NCBI GenBank assembly: GCA_964017045.1
Contig: OZ024806.1
Location: 6,282,488-6,346,487, forward strand
DNA from: Omphiscola glabra
Taxonomy: Eukaryota; Mollusca; Gastropoda; Lymnaeidae
Reading direction: 5' to 3'
Length of the DNA: 64,000 nucleotides
Numbering within the stretch: position 1 is the stretch's first letter; every line of letters begins with the position of its first letter. This document shows positions 25,886 through 36,823 of this stretch, in pieces. The position numbers and the translations under genes were made by a program. A model generated the notes under the pieces. It saw only the letters and a list, made by a program, of their open reading frames with translations. It did no database searches and was not told where the DNA came from.

Positions 25886-28800
25886 CTGGTTGTACCGGAT
25901 AATTGCAAACTATTCCAGCGCGATAGACGAGACATAGGAGGAGGAGTTTTTGTTGCTGTCCATAACAGCCTGGACTGTCATGCTTTTCCAGAACTAGATG
26001 TTGATGACTGCGAGCTCCTGTGGGTGAAGGTGAAGCTGAAGGGTAGACGCACACTTTATGTTTGTGCCTATTACGCTTTTCTCCTTATAGGGGGAGATTT
26101 CAACTTTCCTCGTTGGAACTGGCAGATTCCTGCCTTGAAGCCCAAGTGTCCATACCCGGTCCTACACTCTGAATTTTTGGAGATAATTAACATTCATGGT
26201 CTGGAACAGATGGTTGAAGAACCCACGTGAGGGCAAAACACTCTCGACCTACTCCTCACCAACAGTCCACATCTCATCCCAAGAGTTGAGGTCATTATTA
26301 TTATTATTATATGTTGTCTTATATAGCGCGGTACCCCAGCCTAGGGCTAGGCTCACCGCGCTGTACATAAAAATATTAGCAAAAGAAACATAATCGTGAC
26401 AATAAAATAAAATATATTTATGTAATAAAGAACAGCTGTATAGAGACAAAACAAAAACAAATACATATTCACCCCACCCACACCAGAACTTTTACATGAC
26501 AAGCCATGGACGGCGGCCAGCAGCATCGTTTATCGGTCAGATTTGAGGAATCAGTCAGGGTAATAGAGTTTAAAGAGATGTGTTTTGAGTGCAGTTTTGA
26601 AGGCCTGTGTGCTTGTTATATTGCGAATGTGTAGTGGAAGAGAATGCCATTGTTTGGGGGCGCAGAAAGAGAAAGATCGTTCACCATATGTTTTAGTACG
26701 TGTCTTAGCAACGGACAGAATACGCGTGTCTGCAGAGGAGCGAAGCTGTCGAAGGGGTGAATAGACAGAAAGAAGTTCGTTTAGGTAGGAAGGGCAGGAA
26801 TCTGAGAAGAAGTTATGACATAGAACAGACAGTTTGTACTCAATGCGTGCCTGTAAAGGAAGCCAATGAAGTGAGTGGAGTAGTGGAGTGACATGATCAC
26901 GTTTTTTTTGCCTTTAGAACTAGCCTAGCAGCTGAATTTGGAACCTTTTGTAGTTTTTCTATGAAGTGTTTTGGTGAACCTGACAGAAGAGAGTTGCAAT
27001 AGTCAAGACGAGAGAGAACAAGAGCACAGACTAGTGTTTTTGTTGCGCTAACTGTGAGGTATTGGCGGATGGAGCTGATCTGGCGGATAGCTGTGTACGC
27101 AGAACCAAAAATGTTTATCAAGAGACATGTTGTTAGAAAGAATATAACCAAGATTTCTAGCAGAGGGTGTAAACTGTATGTCGGCGTTACCTACTTGAAA
27201 TGAGTTGGGGAGAGTTGAGGTAGAGGATGATTTGTGATTTTGAATGAGGAGTGCTTCCGTTTTGTCATCATTAAGCTGTAACTTGTTGAGTGACATCCAA
27301 GACTTGACATCATCAATGCACTCCCGCAAATTCTGGACAGCGGAGGGTTGGGTATATCAGACCACTGCATACCATATTGCGAATTTCAGGTCAGCGCACT
27401 AAAAAAGATGCAGGCTGTGCGAGAAATCTCCATTTATGCCAAGGCAGACTGGGATATCCTGAGAAGTGCAATGACAGAGCTGAGCTCTAACATGCATGCT
27501 ATTCAGGGTAAGGCGACACCCGAAGAGCTGTGAACGAAGTTCAAGACAACAATCACTGATGCAGTGAAGAAATACATACCACACAAGACCACCAAACCTA
27601 AGATAAATCAGCCGTGGGTCACAGCTGAAATCAGTAGGCTCATACACAGGAGAGACCGCCAATACAAGCGAATGAAGAAAATGGCTCGGTCGAACTGAAA
27701 GCCGAAGTACTGAGGCTCCGAAGAACCATCCAACGCTTACTGCGCAATTCTTACTGGAACAACCTGAACGTCTCAAGGACAAATATTCCGGCCAAGGGTG
27801 TCAAGAACAAGCGCTTCTGGAGCTACGTCAAGCCCCTGAGATGTGGCGGCCATTTGACGTCTGAACCAAAAGCACAGACCGACATACTAAATCAACAGTT
27901 CCAGTCTGTCTTTGGTGACTTAGAGAGTACTCAAAGGTTGAGTTCCTTCTGAAGACCAATATGAGGAACAAAGCCTACCCCATCATGGAAGATATCCAAA
28001 TTTCAGAGCAGGGTGTGCTGGCACTCCCTAAAACCATTAACCCCTACAAGGCATGTAGTCCTGACAACATTAATTAAAGCACGAGTGCTAAAAGAATTGG
28101 CAAATGAAATAGCTCCTTCGCTGAAAATCCTCTTCCAATCGTCGATATTCACAGGCAACGTTCCAGCCGACTGGAGAACAGCACATGTCACTCCAATCTA
28201 CAAAAAAGGGGAGCATTACGACCCTGCAAAATACCGCCCGGTATCTCTCACCAGCTTAGTATGCAAACTATTGGAGCATATAATAGTAAGCGCGATCATG
28301 AATCATCTTGAAAACCACAATATACTCAAAGACTGTCAGCATGGCTTCCGAGTCAATAGATCATGTGAGACTCAAATCCTTGAATTTGCTGAAGAATTGA
28401 CGACCAATTTAGAGAACAGCAACCAAAATGATGTGCTTGTGTTGGATTTCTTAAAGGCATTTGACCGTGTAAATCATAGTTTGCTATTTATCAAACTGCA
28501 GAGATATGTGATCCAAGGCACTACTAAAACATGGACCTCAAGCTTCCTCAGCCACCGATGCCAGGCAGTAGGGGTAGACGGCACAACCTCCTCCTTTGTC
28601 GGTGTTAAGTCAGGAGTCCCCAAGGGCTCGGTGCTAGGCCCCTGTTTGTTTCTGGCATATATCAATGAACTTCATCCTTCAAAGAATTTCATCCTTTCCA
28701 AGTGCCAGACACTGTCAGTCTCCAGAAGCAGATCCCCTCTACACCACCCTTACGAATTGCATGGCCATAATCTTGAGCCAGATTCCTCCGTAAGGTACCT

Positions 28801-29400
28801 GGGTGTTACCATCCAAAGAGAGGTCAGCTAGAACGAGAACATTAACAATGTGTGCAGACAAGACCCTGGGGTTGCTAAGGCGAAAGCTGAAGATCGCAAC
28901 TCAAGCGTTAAAGAAAAGGCCTATAAAGCCTTTGTCCGGTCACTATTAAAGTACGCATCTTCAGTCTGGGACCTATTTACCCAGAAGAACATCGACAGGT
29001 TGGAGGCGGTCCAGCGAAAGGCTGCACGGATTGTCCTGAACCGCTACAGAAACACCTCAAATTTGGCAGCATGCTGTAAACACTGGGCTGGTCACCGTTG
29101 GAAGAACGACGACGACTATCTAGGCACTCCATGTTGTACAAGATCAAAAATGGGCTGGTCTACTGCTCCAGTATTAAACAGAAACTCGTCCATCTCCCCT
29201 CTAGACAGCGAAGAGGCCACAACTGGCAGTCCCGGCTAATAAAAACAAGAACTCAGTACATGAGCTCCTCATTCCTGCCAAAGACAATAGGGACTGGAAC
29301 AAGCTTCCAAAAGCGACAGTTGGAAACATTTGCGTCTATTGCCTCCCGTCTGCCAACACCCAGTTCATTGCTGAGAAGCCCTTGCAATCAGTGAAGTATC
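25886..29400 (+). mobile_element. Degenerate CR1/Jockey-group LINE, endonuclease plus reverse transcriptase
   Basis: The endonuclease remnant shows RDIGGGVFVAVHNSL and, after an internal deletion, IGGDFNFPRWNWQ, then a conserved LDLLLTNSP. The GISDHCIPYCEF part follows after the nested insertion. The reverse-transcriptase part (28,080-28,690) shows VPADWRTAHVTPIYKKG, YRPVSLTSLVCKLLE, HGFRVNRSCETQI, VLDFLKAFDRVNH and GVPKGSVLGP. The segment that should carry the Y/F-ADD catalytic motif is missing after AYINELH, and the frame resumes at KCQTLSVSRSRSPL. Frameshifts near 28,830 and 29,090 split the C-terminal part, which has VWDLFTQKNIDRLEAVQRKA and LYKIKNGLVYCSSI. The element is non-functional. 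Confidence 0.85.
26296..27340 (-). mobile_element. L2-like LINE nested in the CR1-like LINE
   Basis: It interrupts the endonuclease of the surrounding element between IPRVEVI and GISDHCIPY. Minus-strand frames show CIDDVKSWMSLNKLQLNDDK with TEALLI, then ALVLSRLDYCNSLLSGSP and LQKVPNSAARLVLKAKKT, the classic C-terminal reverse-transcriptase region of L2/CR1-type LINEs. The 3' end has a GCGCTATATAAGACAAC-type terminal sequence followed by an ATA/ATT trinucleotide tail. It is 5' truncated and frameshifted. Confidence 0.85.
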
Positions 29401-29504
29401 TCAATCTAAACCACGCACAGTAACATGGCGAGCAACTCTGAAACATAGGAGCCATAATGATCGAATCATTGATCGTGGACCCACAAAATATAGAAGATGA
29501 AGAC

Positions 29505-30290
29505 AAGGGCTGACTATCTCATTAATGTTATGTCAAGGGCTGACGATCTCATTAATGCCATGACAAGGGCTGACTATCTCATTAATGCCAAGACAAGGGC
29601 TGACTATCGCATTAATGCCATGACAAGGGCTGACTATCTCATTAATGCCATGACAAGGGCTGACTATCGCATTAATACCATGACAAGGGCTGACTATCTC
29701 ATTAATGCCATGACAAGGGCTGACTATCTCATTAATGCCATGACAAGGGCTGACTATCTCATTAATGCCATGACAAGGGCTGACTATCTCATTAATGCCA
29801 TGACAAGGCTGACTATCTCATTAATGCCATGACAAGGGCTGACTATCTCATTAATGCCATGACAAGGGCTGACTATCTCATTAATGCCATGACAAGGCTG
29901 ACTATCTCATTAATGCCATGACAAGGGCTGACTATCTCATTAATGCCATGACAAGGGCTGACTATCTCATTAATGCCATGACAAGGCTGACTATCTCATT
30001 AATGCCATGACAAGGGCTGACTATCTCATTAATGCCATGACAAGGGCTGACTATCTCATTAATGCCATGACAAGGGCTGACTATCTCATTAATGCCATGA
30101 CAAGGGCTGACTATCTCATTAATGCCATGACAAGGGCTGACTATCTCATTAATGCCATGACAAGGGCTGACTATGTCACTATGGTTATATCAAAGGCTGA
30201 CTACCTCACTATTGTTATGTCAAGGGTTGACTACCTCACTATTGTTATGTCAAGGGCTGACTACCTCACTATTGTTATGTCAAGGGCTGA
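29505..30290. repeat. 30-bp minisatellite, about 26 copies
   Basis: The unit is made of GACAAGGGCTGACTATCTCA and TTAATGCCAT. Several 29-bp copies with one G missing recur at regular spacing, showing block duplication. The last copies switch to GTTATGTCAAGGGCTGACTA. The 10-residue repeat frames are not genes. Confidence 0.95.
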
Positions 30291-30344
30291 CTATCCTCGG
30301 ACATTTAAAACTGGGGGGGGGTGCGTTCCCTGCCCCTCAGACTA

Positions 30345-30965
30345 TTATTCCTGTCTCTCCCAGTCTTTTGCTGTCTCTCTCTTTGTGTTTCTCTCTCTCT
30401 CAGTCCCTCTCTCAGTCTCACTGTCTCTCTCTGTCTTTCTCTCTCCCAACTGTTTCTCTCTCTAACTGTCTGTCTCTTTGACTGTCACTCTGTCTCTCTC
30501 CCTCTCTGTCTTTCTCTATGTTTCGTTCTATGCTTCTCTCTCAATCTGCCTCTCACTTTCACTTTAAATATCTCTATCAGTCTCTCTCTGTCTTTCTATC
30601 TCTCTCTGTTTCTCTCTCACATTCTCTATCTCTCTCTTTCTCTATCTGTCTGTCTCTCTCTCTCTCTCTCTCTGTGTTTCTCCCTCTGTATCGCTCTCTC
30701 TCTGTATATCTCTCTCACTCTCGGTCTCATCTATGTTTCTCTCTTTCCCTCCCTCTCTCTGCCCCTCTCTCTCACTGTCGCCCTGTCTTTCTCTCTGTCT
30801 CTCTATCACATTCTTTATCCTTCTCTATTTGTTTGTTTTTCTCTCTCTCTGTCTATCTCAGACTCTCTCACTACCTCTCTTTCTGTCTCTCTCTCTGTCT
30901 CTCATAATCTGTTTACTATCGCTATCTCTCTCAATCACACACTGTCATTGTACATCCATGTGTGT
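30345..30965. repeat. Polypyrimidine (CTCTGT/CTCTCT)n tract
   Basis: About 620 bp of almost pure C/T on the plus strand with interspersed G and A, followed by a short GAGAGAGA/TGTGTG segment. Open frames rich in Leu and Ser across it are artefacts. Confidence 0.9.
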
Positions 30966-31595
30966 GTGAGAGAGAGAGGGAGTGTGTGTGTATGAGAGGT
31001 TGTGTGAGTGTGTGTATATGTCATCTCCAAGTCTCAATAAATTACCTGTCACAAGGAATAGGTTAATTGCCTTACGTGATGGTCAAAAGACGAAAGTATC
31101 AGACAAGTCTGGAGTTGGAGCTCACGCCAAACAACCATTACGCTGATCTTGTAACGTCATATCGTGCCTATCCAGGACAGTTACAGTTAACGAATGTGCA
31201 CGATCCACAAAGCAATCGCATTATAACAATATATATTACATGAAATTACTTATAGCAATCAATTTAAAAAAACTGTACTGATCATGAACTGCCTTGTCTT
31301 GCCCAGTTCTAATGTTTCGAAACAGGAAAAGAGCTGGGTTACTTATGTTTTACAGGTGCTCTCTCAAACGGTCTCAAATTTGACGACCTGTCTCCCCTGC
31401 GTAGCATTTGCCGCACTTTTTTCAAAGTCTGCTTGTATAAATCACGCTGCGACTTGTGCAAGTAAAACCATGTATGTGTGTGTGTGGGGGGGGGGGTCAT
31501 TTTATCAATTTCTATCATGTATGTACATATGTTACTGTAGCAACGGCTGCTGCTTTTGGTAAATATGTGTGCTGTTATAGAAGGGGTGTAGCCTC
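30966..31595. other. No gene seen
   Basis: Spacer with a G run near 31,487. No supported coding sequence. Confidence 0.4.
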
Positions 31596-31598
31596 TAA

Positions 31599-32809
31599 GG
31601 GGTCGTCCATTAATTACGTAAATAAATTTACGCAATTTTGACCCCCTCCCACCCCTTGTCAACTGTCATAATTTCCATGACCCCCCACACTATTTAATTA
31701 TGTCAACATTTTACACCCCCCCCCCCCCGCCCCCAAAAAATAATAGAATGTATTATAATATAAATAAATTTATAAATACGTTTTATTTTGTGCTGATTTA
31801 TTTTAATGACACAAAATTGTAGGAAAAACAATTAATTACATCTTTAGCTTGTTAATCAACAAGTTTAAAATTGTGTACACTTAAATTTTATAATGCAGAA
31901 TCAATGAAAAGTTTGTTAAAGACTAAATATCATTGTTTGTGGAAGTATAAATATGATTATTGCCAGTATAGCTAACGATTATAGTATAGTTTGGGGCTTT
32001 TACAATCTTCCCATGGAGTAGTCAGGTGTTGCTCTATCATAACAATGGTCATCAGGGACACCATTTAAGTAGGGCAGGGGGGTCTTTGTCCCCCCCCCCC
32101 TTCCGTTTTTTACTGGTTTTATTTAAATTCATATGTACTGTGGCACCTCCAGTAATAAACAACTTAACAATCCGACCAAGTTTTGGTTTTGCCCCTTCCT
32201 CCCCCTGACAATCCCCTCAAATGAAGCCCCTGATGGGCATAGTCTATAGTAGCTGATTTATCATTTTCATCTTCCGGAACTGATATCCCAGACAAGTCAA
32301 CATCATCCTTATCTAACCATTCAGCACTTGAATTAGAAACATTGTCGGTGTGAGCAAAAATTGCCATAAACTCTCTCTGTCTTTGAGTTGATATAGTTGT
32401 TATTGAACACGGATGAGTTGGTGTTTTTTTAACACCGTGTACAATGATGTGTTAATCATTCTAGGGAGAGGATTTAGAGAAAAATCGCAGTTGAAGAGAA
32501 GGCCAACTTTTGACTTCTCTCGCACTAACAAGGTGTGCTAACATTCTGACCAGCCATCTGCAGTGCACAGACAGAAACACATTAAATAACTCTTATATTG
32601 TTAAAAGTCTAAAAATATATGACTATTTACACTCATTAAATTTTTTAAAATAATGTAAGAACCAGTCAATTTTAAAGTTTAAATTTTAATAGAAAAAACA
32701 TGATTGTTGACGTCATTTAATCTACCCCCCTTCCCCCTCGTCAACAACTGTTAACAATTTCCAAACCACCCCCCCCCCCTATTTTGTTGACGTAATTAAT
32801 GGACGCCCC
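31599..32809. mobile_element. Harbinger-like non-autonomous DNA transposon
   Basis: The ends form an inverted repeat: GGGGTCGTCCATTAATTACG on the left, and on the right the reverse complement GGGGCGTCCATTAATTACGT. The element is flanked by TAA on both sides (31,596-31,598 and 32,810-32,812). A 3-bp TAA target duplication with G-rich ends is typical of PIF/Harbinger elements. The interior is AT-rich with three poly-C runs. A short minus-strand frame (32,367-32,164) shows no recognised transposase or Myb-like domain. The superfamily is inferred from ends and target site only. Confidence 0.7.
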
Positions 32810-33094
32810 TAACCACAATGGGATAGCCAGACATATACTGGTATATGGTATGTGAGTACATACGAAATAATTTATTTAAAAGCTGCAACGTCTCTCAACC
32901 CACCAACCCCCTCTCTCCCCCCTACCCCTCGATAGATACACAGATGTATGGATGGATAGATCAGTACATAGTTATAACGGTATATATTTATATAGGCCAA
33001 TATAATAATCAAATTGACATAAATGTGTGTTTTTTCCTGTTGTACAGATGAAGTCATAAATCAAACCCAATACTTTTTAAAATTGTCTCTTCAA

Positions 33095-34175
33095 ATAATT
33101 ACTCTTGACATAATAGACTGTTTTTTTACATAAATTGTAGCATACATTGTGTCCTTACATAATAGACTGTTTTTTGACATAAATTGTAGCATACGTTGTG
33201 ACCTGACATAATAGACTGTTTTTTTATATAAATTGTAGCATACATTGTGTCCTGACATAATAGACTGTTTTATTGACATAAATTGTAGCATACATTGTGT
33301 CCTGACATAATAGACTGTTTTATTGACATAAATTGTAGCATACATTGTGTCCTGACATAATAAACTGGTTTTTTACATAAATTTTAGCATACATTGTGTC
33401 CTGACATAATAGACTGTTTTTTGACATAAATTGTAGCATACATTGTGTCCTGACATAATAGACTGTTTTGACATCAATTGTAGCATACATTGTGTACTGA
33501 CATAATAGACTGTTTTTGACATAAATTGTAGCATACATTGTGTCCTTACATAATAGACTGTTTTTTGACAAAAATTGTAGCATACATTGTGTCCTGACAT
33601 AATAGACTGTTTTTTATATAAATTGTAGCATACATTGTGTCCTGACATAATAGACTGTTTTATTGACATAAATTGTAGCATACATTGTGTCCTTACATAA
33701 TAGACTGTTTTTTGACAAAAATTGTAGCATACATTGTGTCCTGACATAATAGACTGTTTTTTATATAAATTTTAGCATGCATTGTGTCCTGACATAATAG
33801 ACTGTTTTTTGACATAAATTGTAGCATACATTGTGTCCTGACATAATAGACTGTTTTGACATCAATTGTAGCATACATTGTGTACTGACAAAATAGACTG
33901 TTTTTGACATAAATTGTAGCATACATTGTGTCCGACATAACAGAATGTTTATTGACATAAATTGTAGCATTCATTGTGTCCGTACATAATAGACTGTTGT
34001 TTGACAAAAATTGTAGCATACATTGTGTCCTGACATAATAGACTCTTTTATTGACATAAATTGTAGCATACATTGTGTCCTGACATAATAGACTGTTTAT
34101 TGACATAAATTGTAGCATACACTGTGTCCTGACATAATAGACTGTTTATTGACATAAATTGTAGCATACATTGTG
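33095..34175. repeat. ~49-bp minisatellite, about 22 copies
   Basis: The unit is made of GACATAATAGACTGTTTTTT, GACATAAATTGTAGCATA and CATTGTGTCCT. A block of about six units is itself duplicated (compare 33,400-33,540 with 33,750-33,920). The array runs directly into the Tc1-like terminus. Confidence 0.95.
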
Positions 34176-34420
34176 TCCGGAAAAGCATGGACACTTTTTC
34201 ATAAAAACTGATACATATTTACCATAAATTTGTTTTTTTATCAACAAAACTAATTTTAATTCTACCATAATATTAATTTGATTAAACTATAGTTTAGTTA
34301 GTGAGCCAAGTGTCACCATTAGCTTCAAGACAGCCTTCAAGCCGTGCTCTCCATCGACCAATCATTATCAAAGGGGTTAGACCTTGTTTCCGGACAGTGT
34401 GTTGTGCTATAAAGAGGTAA
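34168..34420 (-). mobile_element. Tc1/mariner-like transposon 3' remnant
   Basis: The minus strand encodes GRWRARLEGCLEANGDTWLT then N and a stop, the typical C-terminal end of a Tc1-type transposase. It is followed by about 110 bp of AT-rich sequence and a terminal motif on plus reading GTGTCCGGAAAAGCATGGAC then ACTTTTT. The rest of the transposase is absent. Confidence 0.65.
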
Positions 34421-34564
34421 CGAAAACTAAGTCATTGATTTCAAATTATTTAAATTAAGTTGGTAATTGTTATGCCATACGGTGAAAACACCACCCCTCC
34501 ACACATACAAAATAAGCTGGTTGGGAGGGGGGGAGGAAACACCTCCTAAAATCGAAAGTGCAAT

Positions 34565-34786
34565 AAATCTACACAAAGACACACATTTACCTAGAGACTC
34601 ACATGTATACAGAAACACCTATATATAGAAAAACACACATCTACACAGAATCACGCATATACACAAGGACTCACATCGACACAGATACTCATATCTGCAC
34701 CGAGATTCACATGTACACCGAAAAACATATCTACATAGAAACACACATCTACACATACTTACGCAAAGACACACATCTACAAGGAA
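34565..34786. repeat. ~24-bp degenerate tandem repeat
   Basis: Repeated ACACACATCTACACAGAAAC-like phrases, about 9 copies, purine-rich on the plus strand. Confidence 0.75.
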
Positions 34787-34794
34787 AATATACC

Positions 34795-34982
34795 CACAGG
34801 CGTAGCTAGAGTGTTTGGCGCCCGCGGACAAGAATAATTTTAAAGCGCCCTCTTTTCATTTTTTCAACTCTCAAACCCATTATTTTCATCAATAAAATAA
34901 TACCAAAGCACATTTTGGCGCCCCTAACTTAGCTGGCGCCCGGGTACATGTGTACCCCCTGCCCCCCTACGCTACGCCTCTG
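34795..34982. mobile_element. hAT-type MITE, 188 bp
   Basis: Terminal inverted repeats are CACAGGCGTAGC on the left and, reverse-complemented from the right, CAGAGGCGTAGC (11 of 12 match). The element is flanked by a perfect 8-bp duplication AATATACC at 34,787-34,794 and 34,983-34,990. An 8-bp duplication with CAG-GGCGTAGC ends is characteristic of hAT elements. There is no coding capacity. Confidence 0.9.
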
Positions 34983-34990
34983 AATATACC

Positions 34991-35477
34991 TCGAGGCACA
35001 CGGCCAACACAGAGGCACGTGAGGACGATAGCCATGGCGCACAAGGAAGGGGAGACCACTGGATAAAAGACCTGATTGATGAAGCGGGAAAGTACACACA
35101 CGAAATTTTAGTAGGTTATTTGGGGTAGGGTTGGTAGGTTGGACTGGACGGTTTTCCATTTCCCGGAGTTTTGCTTATCCCTGGAAAACTGGAATGAAGT
35201 TATCCTTATCCCGGGATAAAAATTAATTTGAACAAAAATATATTTGAAACTGAATTTAACTTTAAGAGTTTTTTCATTGCTATAAACTAAATTAATTTTA
35301 GTTAAGAGGTTTGTCACTTGCTACGAGTTGCTTTATTATCCACGACTTATCCATAGTAATGGATAACTAGCTTATAATATGCTTGTTAAGCAAAAGTTGG
35401 ATGTAGAAAAAAGCTCAACACTTTGAGTTTTACATTAATTACATATTGCTAATTCTAGTTTCGGAACCATCACTAAA
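34991..35477. other. No gene seen
   Basis: AT-rich spacer. Confidence 0.4.
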
Positions 35478-35720
35478 TCATCATCATCATCATGTCCCTT
35501 AGTCCTTCGACCGTTGGGGCGCCACAGATGACATGAAAACTATCCTTCTCCATTCCTCTCGGTCTTCTTTTCATCTCAGTCTTCTCTTCTTATCCCTCCT
35601 CTAGTAGTGCCCTGCACGATTTCTTTGGCGAGCCCTTGTTTTCTGGTCACGTGGCCATACCACTCCAGTTTGCGCTTTTTTTTACAGACACCAGGAGGTC
35701 ATCGTACTGCTCAGTTCCTT
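35478..35720 (-). mobile_element. LINE 3' fragment, RTE-like C-terminus
   Basis: The minus strand reads KLEWYGHVTRKQGLAKEIVQ then GTTRGG, the post-RT signature of RTE-like EN-RT elements. It ends with an ATG triplet tail (ATCATCATCATCATC on plus). It is related to the fragment at 3,131. Confidence 0.75.
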
Positions 35721-36712
35721 GATGAATCCTTTCTTTCACTTGTTCATTTTTAAAAAAAAATTATTTTCGGAATGTTAATACATGTAGGCCTATCTGTATA
35801 GTATATAGGCCTATGACTATAATATGTAGGCCTATGTTTTAGTAAGTTGTTTTGCAAATAAAGAAAGCACAACATATTATTAAGGTTGTTAGGATATTTA
35901 TGCACTGTAAGATATAATTGAAAGCTATTGCGAAAAAGTGTCTAAAAAATAGCCAAGCATTTGCGCAAATAACTTTAAAAAAATAAGCTAGTGTTAGTGC
36001 AAATAATTCAACAATTAAACACTTAAAAACAAATTTTTTTCATATAAATCCTTTATAAAATATAATATCCAGCAATTGGGAGTGGGGCTGAAATTTTGAC
36101 AAACATACATACAAGTAATTTACTTTATTAGTATACCAATTAGTGCTCCCCTCAAAAAAAAAGCGGGCCACCGCACATTTATTCACGCCCCTGAACTATA
36201 ATAATATTCTAATGACCAGATACAGCACAGATTTATTGCACCAACATTTCAGATAAAACAAGAGACAAAAAAATGTACCAAACGCACTTTGCATCTATTT
36301 GTAGTTTAAGGTTGGTGTAATATTTAATCAAATTACAATTGCGGAAAGGGGGGGGGGGGGGGGTGTGTGTCCCCAGCTGCAAAAATAAATGTTTCCTTTT
36401 GTTGACCCACCATGTTAATCAGATCTGATTTAACAATGTGTATTAGATAAGCACTCCCAAAGATTACAGATAGTTAACCAGTTTGCAGCAAGACATCATC
36501 ATGCATTCAGTTGACACACTTCCATTTCTCTTTAATCATTCAGTTGACACACTTGCCATTTCTCTTCAATCATTCCATTCAGATTCAGTTTCATACAAAT
36601 ACTAACTTTACAAGTCTTAGATTTTGGTAGCAATTGGTTTTAATTAATTATTCAATATTTGAACTATGAAATAGCAATTCCGATTGGGCATGTCAAGGAA
36701 TTTTTTTTAAAG
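35721..36712. other. No gene; dispersed repeat at about 36,080-36,230
   Basis: AT-rich. The segment with GTGGGGCTGAAATTTTGACA, CATACAAGTAA and CTGAACTATA...AATATTC parallels about 42,430-42,560 in the same order, so both are copies of one interspersed repeat. A G run lies near 36,349-36,362. Confidence 0.4.
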
Positions 36713-36823
36713 TTAAATTCCAAAATGAGGCTGGTCGCGAGGGGCACCCGTATCCGTAGCTCCACGAAGTTCAATGTCACGTTTAAATGCTCTATACAAG
36801 TTGATGACATCATTGTGTTGTGC
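36713..36823 (-). CDS. Dynein-like gene, last visible exon with stop codon
   Basis: The acceptor is TCTCCATCACAG and the exon opens in phase 0, matching the previous exon. It encodes 36 residues, including NDVINLYRAFKRDIELRG, and then TAA at 36,713-36,715. The first half fits the spot where dyneins have the LxxIQxxLxxYLExKR segment, but the FPRFYFLS-type continuation is missing and no strong donor is seen inside the exon. It is either the true end of a motor-less protein, an alternative last exon, or an exon with a weak donor that I missed (for example GTGGAG after ACTTC). Confidence 0.6.
   Translation of the reverse strand, partial: AQHNDVINLYRAFKRDIELRGATDTGAPRDQPHFGI

Noticed and set aside
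30321..30995. 224-codon Leu/Ser-rich open frame resembling a membrane protein
   Set aside because: It is a translation of the CTCTGT polypyrimidine tract.
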